Shown: positions 8,768 through 16,827 of the stretch, one piece after another
Position numbering within the stretch: position 1 is the stretch's first letter
How the letters are laid out: each line of letters begins with the position of its first letter
Source of the DNA: Opitutaceae bacterium
GTDB lineage: Bacteria > Verrucomicrobiota > Verrucomicrobiia > Opitutales > Opitutaceae
DNA length: 59,676 nucleotides
Direction of reading: 5' to 3'
Assembly: GCA_030693515.1 (NCBI GenBank)
Contig: JAUYAK010000025.1
Span: 1-59,676, forward strand
Notes under the pieces: generated by a model
Told to the model about the DNA's origin: nothing
The model's database searches: none
What the model saw: the letters and a program-made list of their open reading frames with translations, nothing else
Program-made: the position numbers and the translations under genes

Positions 8768-9856
8768 TCAATTCGTCGCCTTGGCGTCACCATACACCCG
8801 CCCGCCCCACTGCGTGCCGAGGAACTGCGGGAGTGTGATCGACTCCTGCTTCACGAAGCCCCGCGGCAGCGCTCCGCGCGCAAAGAGTTCGAGCACCGCC
8901 ACCACGCCGGCCGCCGTCGTGAGCTGGATGGCCGAGAGCCGCCGGCCGCCCACCGTCGCGCCGTGCATTTTTTTCACGAAGCTCCGCTGCACGAGATCCC
9001 CGTCCGTCTCGCCCACGGCGCTCACATAGAAGACCACGACATCGTGATCTGTGAGCGGCACCTCCTGATCGAAGATCTGCGTGAGCAGCTTCTGCTGCGC
9101 GCCGAGGTTCAGGTCCTGCAGAAGAAACTTCATCAGGTCGCGGTGGCCGGGGTAGCGCATCGTCTTGTAGTTCAGCTCGCCCACTTTTCCCGCGAAAGTC
9201 TCGCACATGGTCGCGACGCCGCCGCTGGTGTTGAAGGCCTCGTATTCCACCCCGTCGATCGTGAGGCGCTCCACGCCGTCGAGCGGCAGCGTCTCGATGC
9301 GCCGGCCGTCGTGCAGCGCCTCGCCGAGCTGGCAGTATTCGTTGATCAGCCCGGCGGTGCTCCAGCTCAGGTAATACTTCATCTGGTTGCCGGCGAACTG
9401 CGGGAGCGCGCCCACGCGCATCTCGACCGAGCGCACCCGATCAAGCGAGGCCGCCAGCGATCCGCCCACGATGTTGATGGCGCCGGGGGCGAGGCCGCAC
9501 TGCGGCATGAAGGTCGCGCCCTTGGTCTTGCGCGCGAGCGTGCGGATGAAGTTCGTCGTCGCCACGTCCTCCGTGAGGTCGAAGTAGGACACGCGCGCGG
9601 CCGCGCACGCCGCGGCGATGGCGCGGTTGAGAAAATAGGGCGCGGCACTCACGACGGCGTCGCATGATTTCACGAAGGTCGCGAGGGCCGCGGAGCGCGT
9701 CACGTCCACGCGCGTGGCCGCGGCCTTCTTCAGCCCGCGCAGCTTCAGGTTGGGCCGCACGTCGCCGAGCCGCACCGCCGAGCAGAAATCGCACGACTCC
9801 AAGAGCGTCGCGATCGTGCCGCCCACTTTGCCGCCGCCGATGATGCCGATTTTCAT
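8768..9856 (-). CDS. Saccharopine dehydrogenase family protein
   Basis: A 362-residue cytoplasmic oxidoreductase with an N-terminal Rossmann fold (MKIGIIGGGKVGGTIATLLE), then VVSAAPYFLNRAIAAACAA, YFDLTED and the subfamily motif MPQCGLAPGAINIVGG. The C-terminal domain shows KTMRYPGHRDLMKFLLQDL and VGETDGDLVQRSF. The family interconverts saccharopine with glutamate plus 2-aminoadipate 6-semialdehyde (the Lys9/SDH type). With an ALDH7 directly downstream the natural reading is the degradative direction: saccharopine is split and the semialdehyde passed on. A 22-bp GTAG-type repetitive palindrome lies just before its start (9859-9880). A partner lysine-ketoglutarate reductase is not in the window. 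Family is certain, exact substrate is inferred. Confidence 0.88.
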   Translation of the reverse strand: MKIGIIGGGKVGGTIATLLESCDFCSAVRLGDVRPNLKLRGLKKAAATRVDVTRSAALATFVKSCDAVVSAAPYFLNRAIAAACAAARVSYFDLTEDVATTNFIRTLARKTKGATFMPQCGLAPGAINIVGGSLAASLDRVRSVEMRVGALPQFAGNQMKYYLSWSTAGLINEYCQLGEALHDGRRIETLPLDGVERLTIDGVEYEAFNTSGGVATMCETFAGKVGELNYKTMRYPGHRDLMKFLLQDLNLGAQQKLLTQIFDQEVPLTDHDVVVFYVSAVGETDGDLVQRSFVKKMHGATVGGRRLSAIQLTTAAGVVAVLELFARGALPRGFVKQESITLPQFLGTQWGGRVYGDAKATN

Positions 9857-9858
9857 AG

Positions 9859-9880
9859 GTAGGAGCCCGCTTGCGGGCGA
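9859..9880 (+). repeat. GTAG-type REP palindrome
   Basis: GTAG followed by a small hairpin: stem GCCCGC, loop TT, stem GCGGGC (bases 9865-9878). It lies between the saccharopine dehydrogenase start and the DUF1338 gene. The GTAG head plus GC-rich hairpin is the form of REP sequences mobilised by RAYT (REP-associated tyrosine) transposases. A second copy with the same design is at 50375-50393. Confidence 0.6.
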
Positions 9881-9901
9881 TGATTGGAATGATGCTCAGC
9901 T

Positions 9902-11272
9902 TCAGGCGTGTCTCGCCTGCACGTTGCGCGGGTCCGTCGCGGCGATGATCACGCTCACGGACTTCTGGTTAAAGCCCTTGAAGCCGCCCTTGCGCTGGAG
10001 GTTCTCCAGATGGCTGCCGATCGCGCCGTCCCGAAGGAAGTTCTCGGCCTGCTCCGCGGTGATGAGGCCGCGCCCGAGCAGCACCTGCACGCGCGCCGGC
10101 CGCACGCGCCAGCGCTCGCCCTCGGTGAACGCCTGGCGCAGGAACTCGAAATCCGAGAACGGCCGCATGGTGTTCACGCCTTCGCGCGCAAGCTGATCGC
10201 GCAGACGGGCGAAGTCGAAGCGCGCCTCCAGGTGGTGCATCCCGGCCTGCAGAAAACTGTCGCCGTGCAACCCGCACCACAGCCCCACCGTGCGCAGGGC
10301 CGGCGCGGCGGGCAGCCGCTGCGAGGAAAAATCGATCTGCGTCTCCTCCGGCATCAGGTCCACATCGGCAAACACCACGATGCCCGCCACCGGCTGCTCG
10401 AGGATCTGAGCGCCCCAGCCCGCCTCGGCCCCGGCGTAGTAACGCTCGCGCTTGTGAAAACCCAGCTTCGCCAGAAACGCCATCAGATCCGCGAAGTGCT
10501 CGCGGGAGGAGCGGAAGGTATGGTGGTCGTGGTTGCCCCAGCCGAGCCCGAGCCGATCCTGGCGCCGCTTTTGAATCTGGCCCGCGCGGTTGCGCGCCTC
10601 CCAGAAGACCCGCTCCTCGGCGAAGAACAGCTCGGTCGCGACATCGCGGTTCACGAGGGCGAGCACGGCATCAAGCCGCTCGAACGCGTGCTTCACGCCA
10701 TCCGCATCGTCAGTGAAATCCCGCCGGCGCGTCCGCCACAGCTCGCGGGCGTGCAGCGCCGCACGCACAAACTCCGCGGTCGGCTCGCGCACCACAAAGC
10801 CGCGGTGCCCGAGCCGCTCGACCGCGGTGAGTCGCGCGCCGTTTTCTTCGCGCACAAGCGCGCGCCGCAGCCGCGAGCCCCATGCACCCTCGATCACGGC
10901 ACCATGATCGTGCGCCGCGATGAAATCCGCGACCGACTCCACGCGCAGCGCCAGCTCCGGCGCCGTGCCCTGGCGCACGACCACGCGCGGCAGCATCGCG
11001 CGCGGGTGCCACAGCACGGTCGTGCCAGCCGGCACCTCGACGCTCTCCTCCACAAAACCCACCGCGCGCAGCGCCTCGGCTTGCGCCGGCGTCGCCGCCA
11101 CATGGTCCACCCACTCGAAGAAATCGTTGCACGTTTCGTCGCGCATCCGCGCCGCCAAGCCCGCGGCCCACGGGTGTTTTTCCAAAAACGCCGTGATGAG
11201 CGTGCCGATGGCACGCTCGGCGTCGTGGCACAACGGCCAGTCAAACGCGGGAGTCGAAACGGAAGCGTTCAT
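9902..11272 (-). CDS. DUF1338 / HglS-like 2-oxoadipate dioxygenase/decarboxylase
   Basis: A 456-residue protein of the DUF1338 family. The segments EARNRAGQIQKRRQDRLGLG and WGNHDHHTFRSSR resemble the plant FLO7-type members more than the proteobacterial YdcJ form. DUF1338 enzymes (HglS) are Fe(II)-dependent and convert 2-oxoadipate to 2-hydroxyglutarate in lysine catabolism. Candidate metal ligands are the histidine in FFEWVDHVA (residue ~57), the NHDHH cluster (~247-251) and a later acidic residue near MHHLEARFDF. It is the first gene of a three-gene minus-strand unit with saccharopine dehydrogenase and ALDH7, which supports this role. Starts at 11272 (MNASVSTPAF) or 11290 (MAAPATM) are both possible; the frame continues further upstream without support. 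Confidence 0.82.
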   Translation of the reverse strand: MNASVSTPAFDWPLCHDAERAIGTLITAFLEKHPWAAGLAARMRDETCNDFFEWVDHVAATPAQAEALRAVGFVEESVEVPAGTTVLWHPRAMLPRVVVRQGTAPELALRVESVADFIAAHDHGAVIEGAWGSRLRRALVREENGARLTAVERLGHRGFVVREPTAEFVRAALHARELWRTRRRDFTDDADGVKHAFERLDAVLALVNRDVATELFFAEERVFWEARNRAGQIQKRRQDRLGLGWGNHDHHTFRSSREHFADLMAFLAKLGFHKRERYYAGAEAGWGAQILEQPVAGIVVFADVDLMPEETQIDFSSQRLPAAPALRTVGLWCGLHGDSFLQAGMHHLEARFDFARLRDQLAREGVNTMRPFSDFEFLRQAFTEGERWRVRPARVQVLLGRGLITAEQAENFLRDGAIGSHLENLQRKGGFKGFNQKSVSVIIAATDPRNVQARHA

Positions 11273-11390
11273 CGTGGCGGGGGCTGCCATGCGGAGACTC
11301 TGCCGCGCCGAGCCCGCAGTTAGAAGCGAAAAGGCCGGTCCGTGTCGGAGCTTTACCCCTTCGCCCGTGCCGCTAGTCCTCACCCACGCC

Positions 11391-11762
11391 ATGGCCGACG
11401 ACTCCGATCCCCCGCGCAAGCACTACGGGCTCAAGCCACGCGAATTCGAGCGAGTGAACGAACGCGCCGATGAGACCCTGCCCGGCGAAGAATCGCCGGC
11501 CGTGGACGTGCATGCCCTGCTGCGAGCCAACCACGAGCGCCGTCGCGCCGCCGGACTGGAGGAAGCCCCGCCGCCCGCCCCGCGCCGCTCGCGCCGCAAG
11601 CGCGACTACTGGCTCGTGCTCATCCCCCTTGATCTGTTTTTCGCCGGTGTGCTGATCGCGCCTAACGCCGGTTCCTCGCTGAAGCTTTACGCGCTCGCCG
11701 GCCTCGTGATGTTCACCCTCGGGTTCACGTGGGTGATGTGGTTCGTGGTCGACGACTACTGA
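11391..11762 (+). CDS. Hypothetical membrane protein with polar N-terminus
   Basis: A 123-residue protein starting at the ATG at 11391 (MADDSDPPRKHYGLKPREFE). The first ~70 residues are charged and proline/arginine-rich (NHERRRAAGLEEAPPPAPRR); the C-terminal part has two hydrophobic helices (YWLVLIPLDLFFAGVLIAP and LYALAGLVMFTLGFTWVMWF). This is probably an inner-membrane protein with a cytoplasmic N-terminal tail. No family is recognised. It is divergent from the DUF1338 gene and its last 7 bases overlap the SpoU-methyltransferase remnant on the opposite strand. Confidence 0.65.
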   Translation: MADDSDPPRKHYGLKPREFERVNERADETLPGEESPAVDVHALLRANHERRRAAGLEEAPPPAPRRSRRKRDYWLVLIPLDLFFAGVLIAPNAGSSLKLYALAGLVMFTLGFTWVMWFVVDDY

Positions 11763-11908
11763 CCCCGCCGCATCACGAGTTCCCACAGCAGCACGCCCGC
11801 CGCGACCGAAACATTGAGCGACTCGATCTTGCCGGTGCCGGGGATGGTCACGAGGCGCGAACACGCCGCCGCCAGCTCCCGCGCGAGCGCGGTCAAATCC
11901 TTGGCCAT
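11756..11908 (-). pseudogene. Remnant of a SpoU-family RNA methyltransferase gene
   Basis: This short frame encodes MAKDLTALARELAAACSRLV and then IPGTGKIESLNVSVAAGVLL, ending WELVMRRGQ. The C-terminal ~33 residues are almost identical to the end (motif 3) of the intact methyltransferase at 18957-19892, and more than 70 bases are identical at the DNA level. The preceding AKDLTALARELAAA matches a segment that lies about 60 residues earlier in the intact protein. The remnant therefore looks like a copy that lost the sequence between two similar ...ARELAAA / ...APELAAA stretches and everything upstream of AKDL. It lacks the methyltransferase core (motifs 1 and 2), so it cannot be an active enzyme. 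Confidence 0.75.
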
Positions 11909-12039
11909 GCCCCACTCTGCCCCGGTCCTCGCTGGCGTTGCAGCGAAAAGGCTCAGGCCCGGCAGGGCTCCACGCCAGGTTGGATGTAGCCCATCGTTTC
12001 CCGGGCGTCGTCCGACACCCTTCAAACGCGAACCACGGC

Positions 12040-14025
12040 TCACGGCACCTCGTAAACCTCGATCAGCGCGATGCCCGCCGCGCTGTTCACACCGGAAACT
12101 TGCGCGGTGTAAGCGGCGGGCGGCAGCGTCACAAGCAGAGCGGAATCGAGGCTTCCCGCCGGCAACGCAAAACCCCCGACCCGTTGTGCCGCCGCCGCGA
12201 GCACCGCCGTATCGCTTGCCACACTCCAGTCGTTGTTTTCAGCCAAAAGTTGCGTGCCCTGAAAAATGCGCAGCCGGGGGTTTGAGAGTGCGCCGGCGAC
12301 CCCAAACGCCGCCAGCGCCGGCCCCACGCCGCGCACCAACACCGACCGGGCGTGCTCACTGACGACAAAACCCGCGATCAGCACGCCCGCACCGGTGGTC
12401 ACCGCGCTACGCGCCGACATGTTGATCAGTCGCGCCCCGGACCCGCCGCCAGCATCGTAGGCCTCCATGAGCGCCACGCCGGTCGTTCCGCCCGCCCCGG
12501 TCACCTGCACTGTATAGCCGCCCGCGGCGAAATCGGCGAGCAGCGCCGCGTCGAGGCTCCCGCTTGGCAGCGGAAATGCGCCGACCGCCGTCGTCGTGGC
12601 GACCATCGCGGAAGCATTGCCCGCCGTGCCCCAGTCGTCGTTGGCCACGAGCGGCGTCGCGCCGGCATAGGCCGCGATGCGCGGATTCGGCAGCACACCG
12701 CTCACCCCGAAACCGGCGAGGGTCGGCCCGACACCGCGAAGCAGCAGCGAACGCGAGCCAGTCCCGCCCACCACGAATCCGACGATCAGCGTGCTGGCAT
12801 CAGCCCCGGCAAACGTGCGGACCGAAAGATTCACCATCCGCCCAGTCGTGCCGGCCACGGTGCCGAGCGGCTGCCATGCCGTCCGGCGCTGATCCCGGCG
12901 AAACTGCGGCCAGTCCGTCGCCAACGGTTCGATCGTGCCAGTGAACGAATAAATTTTTTTGTCCGAACAGCCGAGGTAGACGGCCCCATCGGTCGCAATC
13001 AGCGGCGAAGAGTCGGTCGCGTCGCCCAGCGTCGTCCGCCAGAGCAGAGCCCCATCGGCCCCAACCGCGTAGATCGCGTTGTTGCTCGATCCAAAAACAA
13101 CCGAGCCGTTGGCTCGCACCGCCGGGCTCGAAGCGATCGGCTTCAACGCTGGTTGATTGGCGCGCGGGTAGCGCCAGCGCTCGGTGCCATCGGCATTGAG
13201 CGCCACGAGCCGGCCGCCAAAGGACGTGAAGTAAACCGAGCCATCGGCACCGAGCGCCGGCGCCGCCTCGATCGTCTCGCGCGCATCGTGGCTCCACCGC
13301 AGCGTGCCATCGGGACGCAACGCGTAGAGCTTGGCGTCGCGTGAACCGACATAAATCGTGCCGTCCGCGGCAATCGCAGGCGAGCTGGTGACGTTGTCGT
13401 CGGCCGCAAAGCGCCACTTCTCCTCGCCCGCGGGCGTGATGGCGTAAAGACCGTTGTCCCAGGATCCGACATAGATCGTGCCGTCAACGCCGATGGCGGG
13501 CGAGGAGTCGATCCAATCGTTGGCCGGAAAAGACCATTTCAGTGTCCCGTCGGCACGCACCGCCACCAGGTTGCTGCCCGCGCCCACATAGATCGTTCCG
13601 TCCGCGGCGAGAGCTGGCGAGGAGGCGATGAAGGTCCCGGCCTTGAATTCCCATCGCTTGGTGCCATCGGGCCGCAAGGCATAGAGCACGCCGTCCCAGC
13701 CGCCGAAATAGATCGTGCCGTCCCCGCCGATGGCCGGGGTCGAATCGATCCAGTCCGGCGCGGTGAACACCCATTTCTGCGTGCCGTTGGCATTGAGCGC
13801 AAAGAGCCGGCCGGAAGGCGTGGCGCTCGTCGATGCGCCGACTTGGACGCCGATATAGATCGTGCCATCCGGTCCGACCGCGGGTGAGGACTGAATCGCC
13901 CCTGTCGTCGCGGTGGAGAGGGTCGTGAATGCCCAGCGCTGGGCGCCGTCGGTCTGCGATCGCAGGACTCCAGCCAAGGCCAGTGCCGCGATGAGCGTCG
14001 CAATTTTTTTCCAAAGCAAAGGCAT
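12040..14025 (-). CDS. Secreted PQQ-type beta-propeller protein with two C-terminal NDDW modules
   Basis: A 661-residue exported protein. A signal peptide is visible (MPLLWKKIATLIAALALAG; ATGs at 14025 and 14034 are both possible). Eight consecutive repeats of the form DGTIYVGSWDNGLYAITPAG with a following W are present (~residues 35-385), consistent with an eight-bladed PQQ/BamB-like propeller. Two copies of a ~125-residue module follow, each with NLSVR/NMSAR, GFVV, LLRGVGP.L, NP, NDDW/NNDW, GAF/GGF.LP.GSLD.ALL and a closing EAYD/EVYE. The second copy ends at the protein's C-terminus. The same module closes the Ig-repeat protein at 51122-53632. The propeller probably serves for recognition at the cell surface; no catalytic residues are evident. 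It follows the histidine kinase gene by 45 bp on the same strand. Confidence 0.82.
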   Translation of the reverse strand: MPLLWKKIATLIAALALAGVLRSQTDGAQRWAFTTLSTATTGAIQSSPAVGPDGTIYIGVQVGASTSATPSGRLFALNANGTQKWVFTAPDWIDSTPAIGGDGTIYFGGWDGVLYALRPDGTKRWEFKAGTFIASSPALAADGTIYVGAGSNLVAVRADGTLKWSFPANDWIDSSPAIGVDGTIYVGSWDNGLYAITPAGEEKWRFAADDNVTSSPAIAADGTIYVGSRDAKLYALRPDGTLRWSHDARETIEAAPALGADGSVYFTSFGGRLVALNADGTERWRYPRANQPALKPIASSPAVRANGSVVFGSSNNAIYAVGADGALLWRTTLGDATDSSPLIATDGAVYLGCSDKKIYSFTGTIEPLATDWPQFRRDQRRTAWQPLGTVAGTTGRMVNLSVRTFAGADASTLIVGFVVGGTGSRSLLLRGVGPTLAGFGVSGVLPNPRIAAYAGATPLVANDDWGTAGNASAMVATTTAVGAFPLPSGSLDAALLADFAAGGYTVQVTGAGGTTGVALMEAYDAGGGSGARLINMSARSAVTTGAGVLIAGFVVSEHARSVLVRGVGPALAAFGVAGALSNPRLRIFQGTQLLAENNDWSVASDTAVLAAAAQRVGGFALPAGSLDSALLVTLPPAAYTAQVSGVNSAAGIALIEVYEVP

Positions 14026-14070
14026 TACGTCCATGCGGGTATTATTCGGCCAAATTAAAAATCCCACGGA

Positions 14071-15525
14071 TTATGGCGCAAGACCCGGCTCGGCCTTACC
14101 GGCCGCACCCGCCAGTTGACGGTCGCTTTGCGCTCCGGTGAACACGGACACTGTGAGGAGAAATTCGGTTCCATGCGCATCGCTGCGCACGAGTTCAAGC
14201 GTTCCGCCCGCGTGCCGGGCCAACCGGTGGCTGATTGCGAGGCCGACCCCGCCGCCGCCCCGCTTGGCACTGCGCACGGGGCGGAACAATCCGGCGCGCA
14301 CCGCCGCCGGCAGCCCAGGACCCGTGTCGCGCACGCAAAAGGCCACGCCCGCCTCCGCCCGCCGCACCTCGATGGTCACGCTCGCGCCGGGCGGCGCAGC
14401 CTCGATGGCGTTGGCCACTAGATTGGCCAACACGAGGCCCGCCAGATTCGCAGTGCGCGCATCAATCCGAACCGCGGGCTCCGCGATCACCTGCAAGGCA
14501 ATCCCTGCGGCCTCGGCATCCGAGGCCGCACGCTGCCGCGTAGCCTCCACCAGTTCCGCGGCGGGCACGGCATGGTCGGCGCGGCCATCGGCTTCGTCTC
14601 GCAACACCGTGGCGATCTCGTTGACCAGTGCGCGCAACCGGCGCGTGGTCTCGACGGCTGCACGGCACGCCTCGCCGCTCACGGCTTCCGCGGGGCCGAC
14701 GGCCGTCTCCGCGACAAAGCCCTCGAGGCCGGCCAGCGGATTATTCAGGCCATGGATCAGGTGCGCACTGATGGCGCCCAACGCGCCGGTCTTCGCGGCG
14801 AAATCAAGCTCCTCGTTGGCCCGCGCCAAATCCGCGCGCTGCGCCTCAAGGCGGCGGCTGGCCTCGGCCAGCCGCGCAAAGGCCCAGACAAGCACGAGCG
14901 TCAGCAGCGCCGCGCCACCCGCAAAGGCCGCGCCCGCCTGCACGGCGAGCCCTCGATCCATCCGGGCGAATTCGCCTGCGACGGGTTCGCCATCGATCCA
15001 ATACCGGGCCACACCGAGCCCGGTCGCCGCGCCCGGCTGGCGAAGCGGCACCACGACCTCAAGCAGCGGCAGCCGGCCGAAGCCGCGCGTCTCCAAGGCG
15101 AGGATCGGCGATACCGCCTCCAACGACCCATCCGCGACAAACCGCGCCTCGGCGTCAGGCAGCTTCGCGCCCCACCAGCGGGTGGCGGCCGCGTCGTCCG
15201 GCGCGATCGGTTTCGCCTCGCGCAACTGGCCGGCGGCGTCGAAGAGCTGCACGGCAAGCACGCCGCGGAGCGCCGCCGACTCGAGCACCGCGGCAAACAT
15301 GTCGTCGATCGCAAACTCCGCCCCGAACTCCGCCAGCGGCGACTCGCGCCCCAGCTGCATGAGCGCCACGGCGTGAATCGCCTCCGCCTCGCGTCGCAGC
15401 ACCTCGGCGCGCAGCTGTTCGCGCAGAAGCCAGGTGAGCCCCGCGATCAGCCCGCCTAAAATCGCGAGCGTCGAGAGCATCACCGCGAGCCGCATCCGGC
15501 CCAGGCGGACGCCAGTGGAATCCAT
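14071..15525 (-). CDS. Membrane sensor histidine kinase
   Basis: A 484-residue two-component kinase. One helix near the N-terminus (~residues 12-33) and another at ~196-217 bracket a ~160-residue extracytoplasmic sensor region with no recognised fold. The cytoplasmic part has an H-box with the candidate phospho-histidine in AHLIHGLNNPLAG (His ~258), an N-box (LANLVANAIEAAPPGAS), a G1 box (DTGPGLP) and a G2 box (GGGGVGLAISHRLARHAGG). The ATG at 15525 (MDSTGVRLG) is preferred over upstream in-frame codons that would overlap the outer-membrane gene. Its likely partner is the NtrC-family regulator at 17569-18954, which is the closest response regulator lacking a kinase; this pairing is inferred from proximity. 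Confidence 0.88.
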   Translation of the reverse strand: MDSTGVRLGRMRLAVMLSTLAILGGLIAGLTWLLREQLRAEVLRREAEAIHAVALMQLGRESPLAEFGAEFAIDDMFAAVLESAALRGVLAVQLFDAAGQLREAKPIAPDDAAATRWWGAKLPDAEARFVADGSLEAVSPILALETRGFGRLPLLEVVVPLRQPGAATGLGVARYWIDGEPVAGEFARMDRGLAVQAGAAFAGGAALLTLVLVWAFARLAEASRRLEAQRADLARANEELDFAAKTGALGAISAHLIHGLNNPLAGLEGFVAETAVGPAEAVSGEACRAAVETTRRLRALVNEIATVLRDEADGRADHAVPAAELVEATRQRAASDAEAAGIALQVIAEPAVRIDARTANLAGLVLANLVANAIEAAPPGASVTIEVRRAEAGVAFCVRDTGPGLPAAVRAGLFRPVRSAKRGGGGVGLAISHRLARHAGGTLELVRSDAHGTEFLLTVSVFTGAQSDRQLAGAAGKAEPGLAP

Positions 15526-15535
15526 GGGGCGCACG

Positions 15536-16711
15536 TTAAAAATTACGCTGCACCCCGGCGAGCCAAGTGTTCGCGCGGTAGCTGAACTCGATCTCATTCG
15601 AACGGCTCCGTTCCCAACGGTGCTCCGCAAACAGCGTCCATCGCTCGCTCACCTCGCGCTCCACCCGCACCAAGGTCTCGAAGTCCTCGGCGATCCGCGG
15701 CGGGGGCGCGAGGCCGGCGCCCACGGTCTGGTTCCGGTAATCCAGCCGTTTGCCTTCGCCCTCGGCACTGATCCGCCATCCCGCCCGCTGCCACGCCAGC
15801 TCCAGCCGGCCGCGCTTCTGTTGGAAATCGAAATAGCCCGAGGCGCCGTCGCGATTCTCCAACCGGCCCACAGCCGCGGCCAGCGACCACTCGCCCCCCG
15901 CCTGCCAGGCGGTGCGCGCCTTGGCCTCGCCGTCGCGTTGCTCAAAGCGCAGGTCCGTGCCGGGCAGCGCGCGGCCGCCGATCGTGTATTGCGTGCGCTG
16001 GGCATAGCGCCGGCGGATTTCAGACCAAGCCGCCGAAAGGATCAGGGCCGACGAACGCCGCCATTCCAGCCGGGCCCCCTGGCGCACCTCATCATAATCG
16101 CCCGCATAGTCGCGATAGTCGGTGCGCTTGATCTGCACCATGGGCTCCAAGCGAAACCCGGCCGGCAGTTTCACCCGGGGCGTGGCGGCCAGATAGCCGC
16201 CGCGCACGCGCGTAGGGGCGACGATGCGGCGCGCCTCCGTTTCGGACAAGTCGACCACCATGTCGCGCAGGTAGCCCACCGCCTTGAGCGAAAGCCTCAC
16301 GGGCTCGGCCGGCTGCCAGCGGCCCTCGGTGTGAAAAACCCATTGCTGCTCGCCGCCCGTCTCCGGCGGCGCGGAAAAATACCGGATCACGTCTCCATTC
16401 AGGAATGACACGAGTTCCCAGCGGTCCCGCATCGGCCGCAGCATAATGGCCTCCACTTCCCCGCGGACGAAGCCACGCGCGAGCGGCGCAAACGGCGAGA
16501 GGAGGACGTTGTCGCGCCAGCCAAACGACGTGCGCACCGCAGCCGACGGGAGCCACGCACGGTCGCGCAACGCGTCAATTTCCGCTTGGAGCGCAGCCAT
16601 CGCCTCTCCGGCCTCAGGCCCAACCGGGGCCGGCGGATTTTGCGCTGTGGCAGCGCTGGCCAGCAGGGCGGCGAAGACACCAAGGCTGGCGTTTCGGAGG
16701 GTGGGCAGCAT
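15536..16711 (-). CDS. Probable outer-membrane beta-barrel protein
   Basis: A 391-residue protein with a signal peptide (MLPTLRNASLGVFAALLASA ending ATAQ), a short helical segment (GEAMAALQAEIDALRDRAW) and then a long run of alternating polar/aromatic strands such as WELVSFLNGDVIRYF, WVFHTEGRWQ and YRDYAGDYDEVRQGARLEW. It ends in WLAGVQRNF, and a terminal phenylalanine is typical of proteins inserted by the BAM machinery. No specific family is recognised. It sits 10 bp upstream of the histidine kinase start on the same strand and downstream of the sigma-54-controlled small gene and its terminator, so it may be sensed or regulated together with the kinase. Confidence 0.75.
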   Translation of the reverse strand: MLPTLRNASLGVFAALLASAATAQNPPAPVGPEAGEAMAALQAEIDALRDRAWLPSAAVRTSFGWRDNVLLSPFAPLARGFVRGEVEAIMLRPMRDRWELVSFLNGDVIRYFSAPPETGGEQQWVFHTEGRWQPAEPVRLSLKAVGYLRDMVVDLSETEARRIVAPTRVRGGYLAATPRVKLPAGFRLEPMVQIKRTDYRDYAGDYDEVRQGARLEWRRSSALILSAAWSEIRRRYAQRTQYTIGGRALPGTDLRFEQRDGEAKARTAWQAGGEWSLAAAVGRLENRDGASGYFDFQQKRGRLELAWQRAGWRISAEGEGKRLDYRNQTVGAGLAPPPRIAEDFETLVRVEREVSERWTLFAEHRWERSRSNEIEFSYRANTWLAGVQRNF

Positions 16712-16748
16712 GGGTGGTGGAATCGACTCGAACGGGTCTAGGCCAAGG

Positions 16749-16789
16749 AAAAAAGAGGCAGGGCAAGGTTTCCGAGGCCTCGCCCTGCC
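16749..16789 (-). terminator. Intrinsic terminator after the small exported gene
   Basis: On the minus strand a 12-bp stem (bases 16757-16768 pairing with 16778-16789, one G-T wobble) is followed directly by a run of six T (AAAAAA at 16749-16754 on the plus strand). It lies 39 bp after the stop of the gene at 16828-17367. Confidence 0.75.
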
Positions 16790-16827
16790 CGATTCCTGAT
16801 CTTCCGCGTTCCCCGGCGGAAAGTCAT

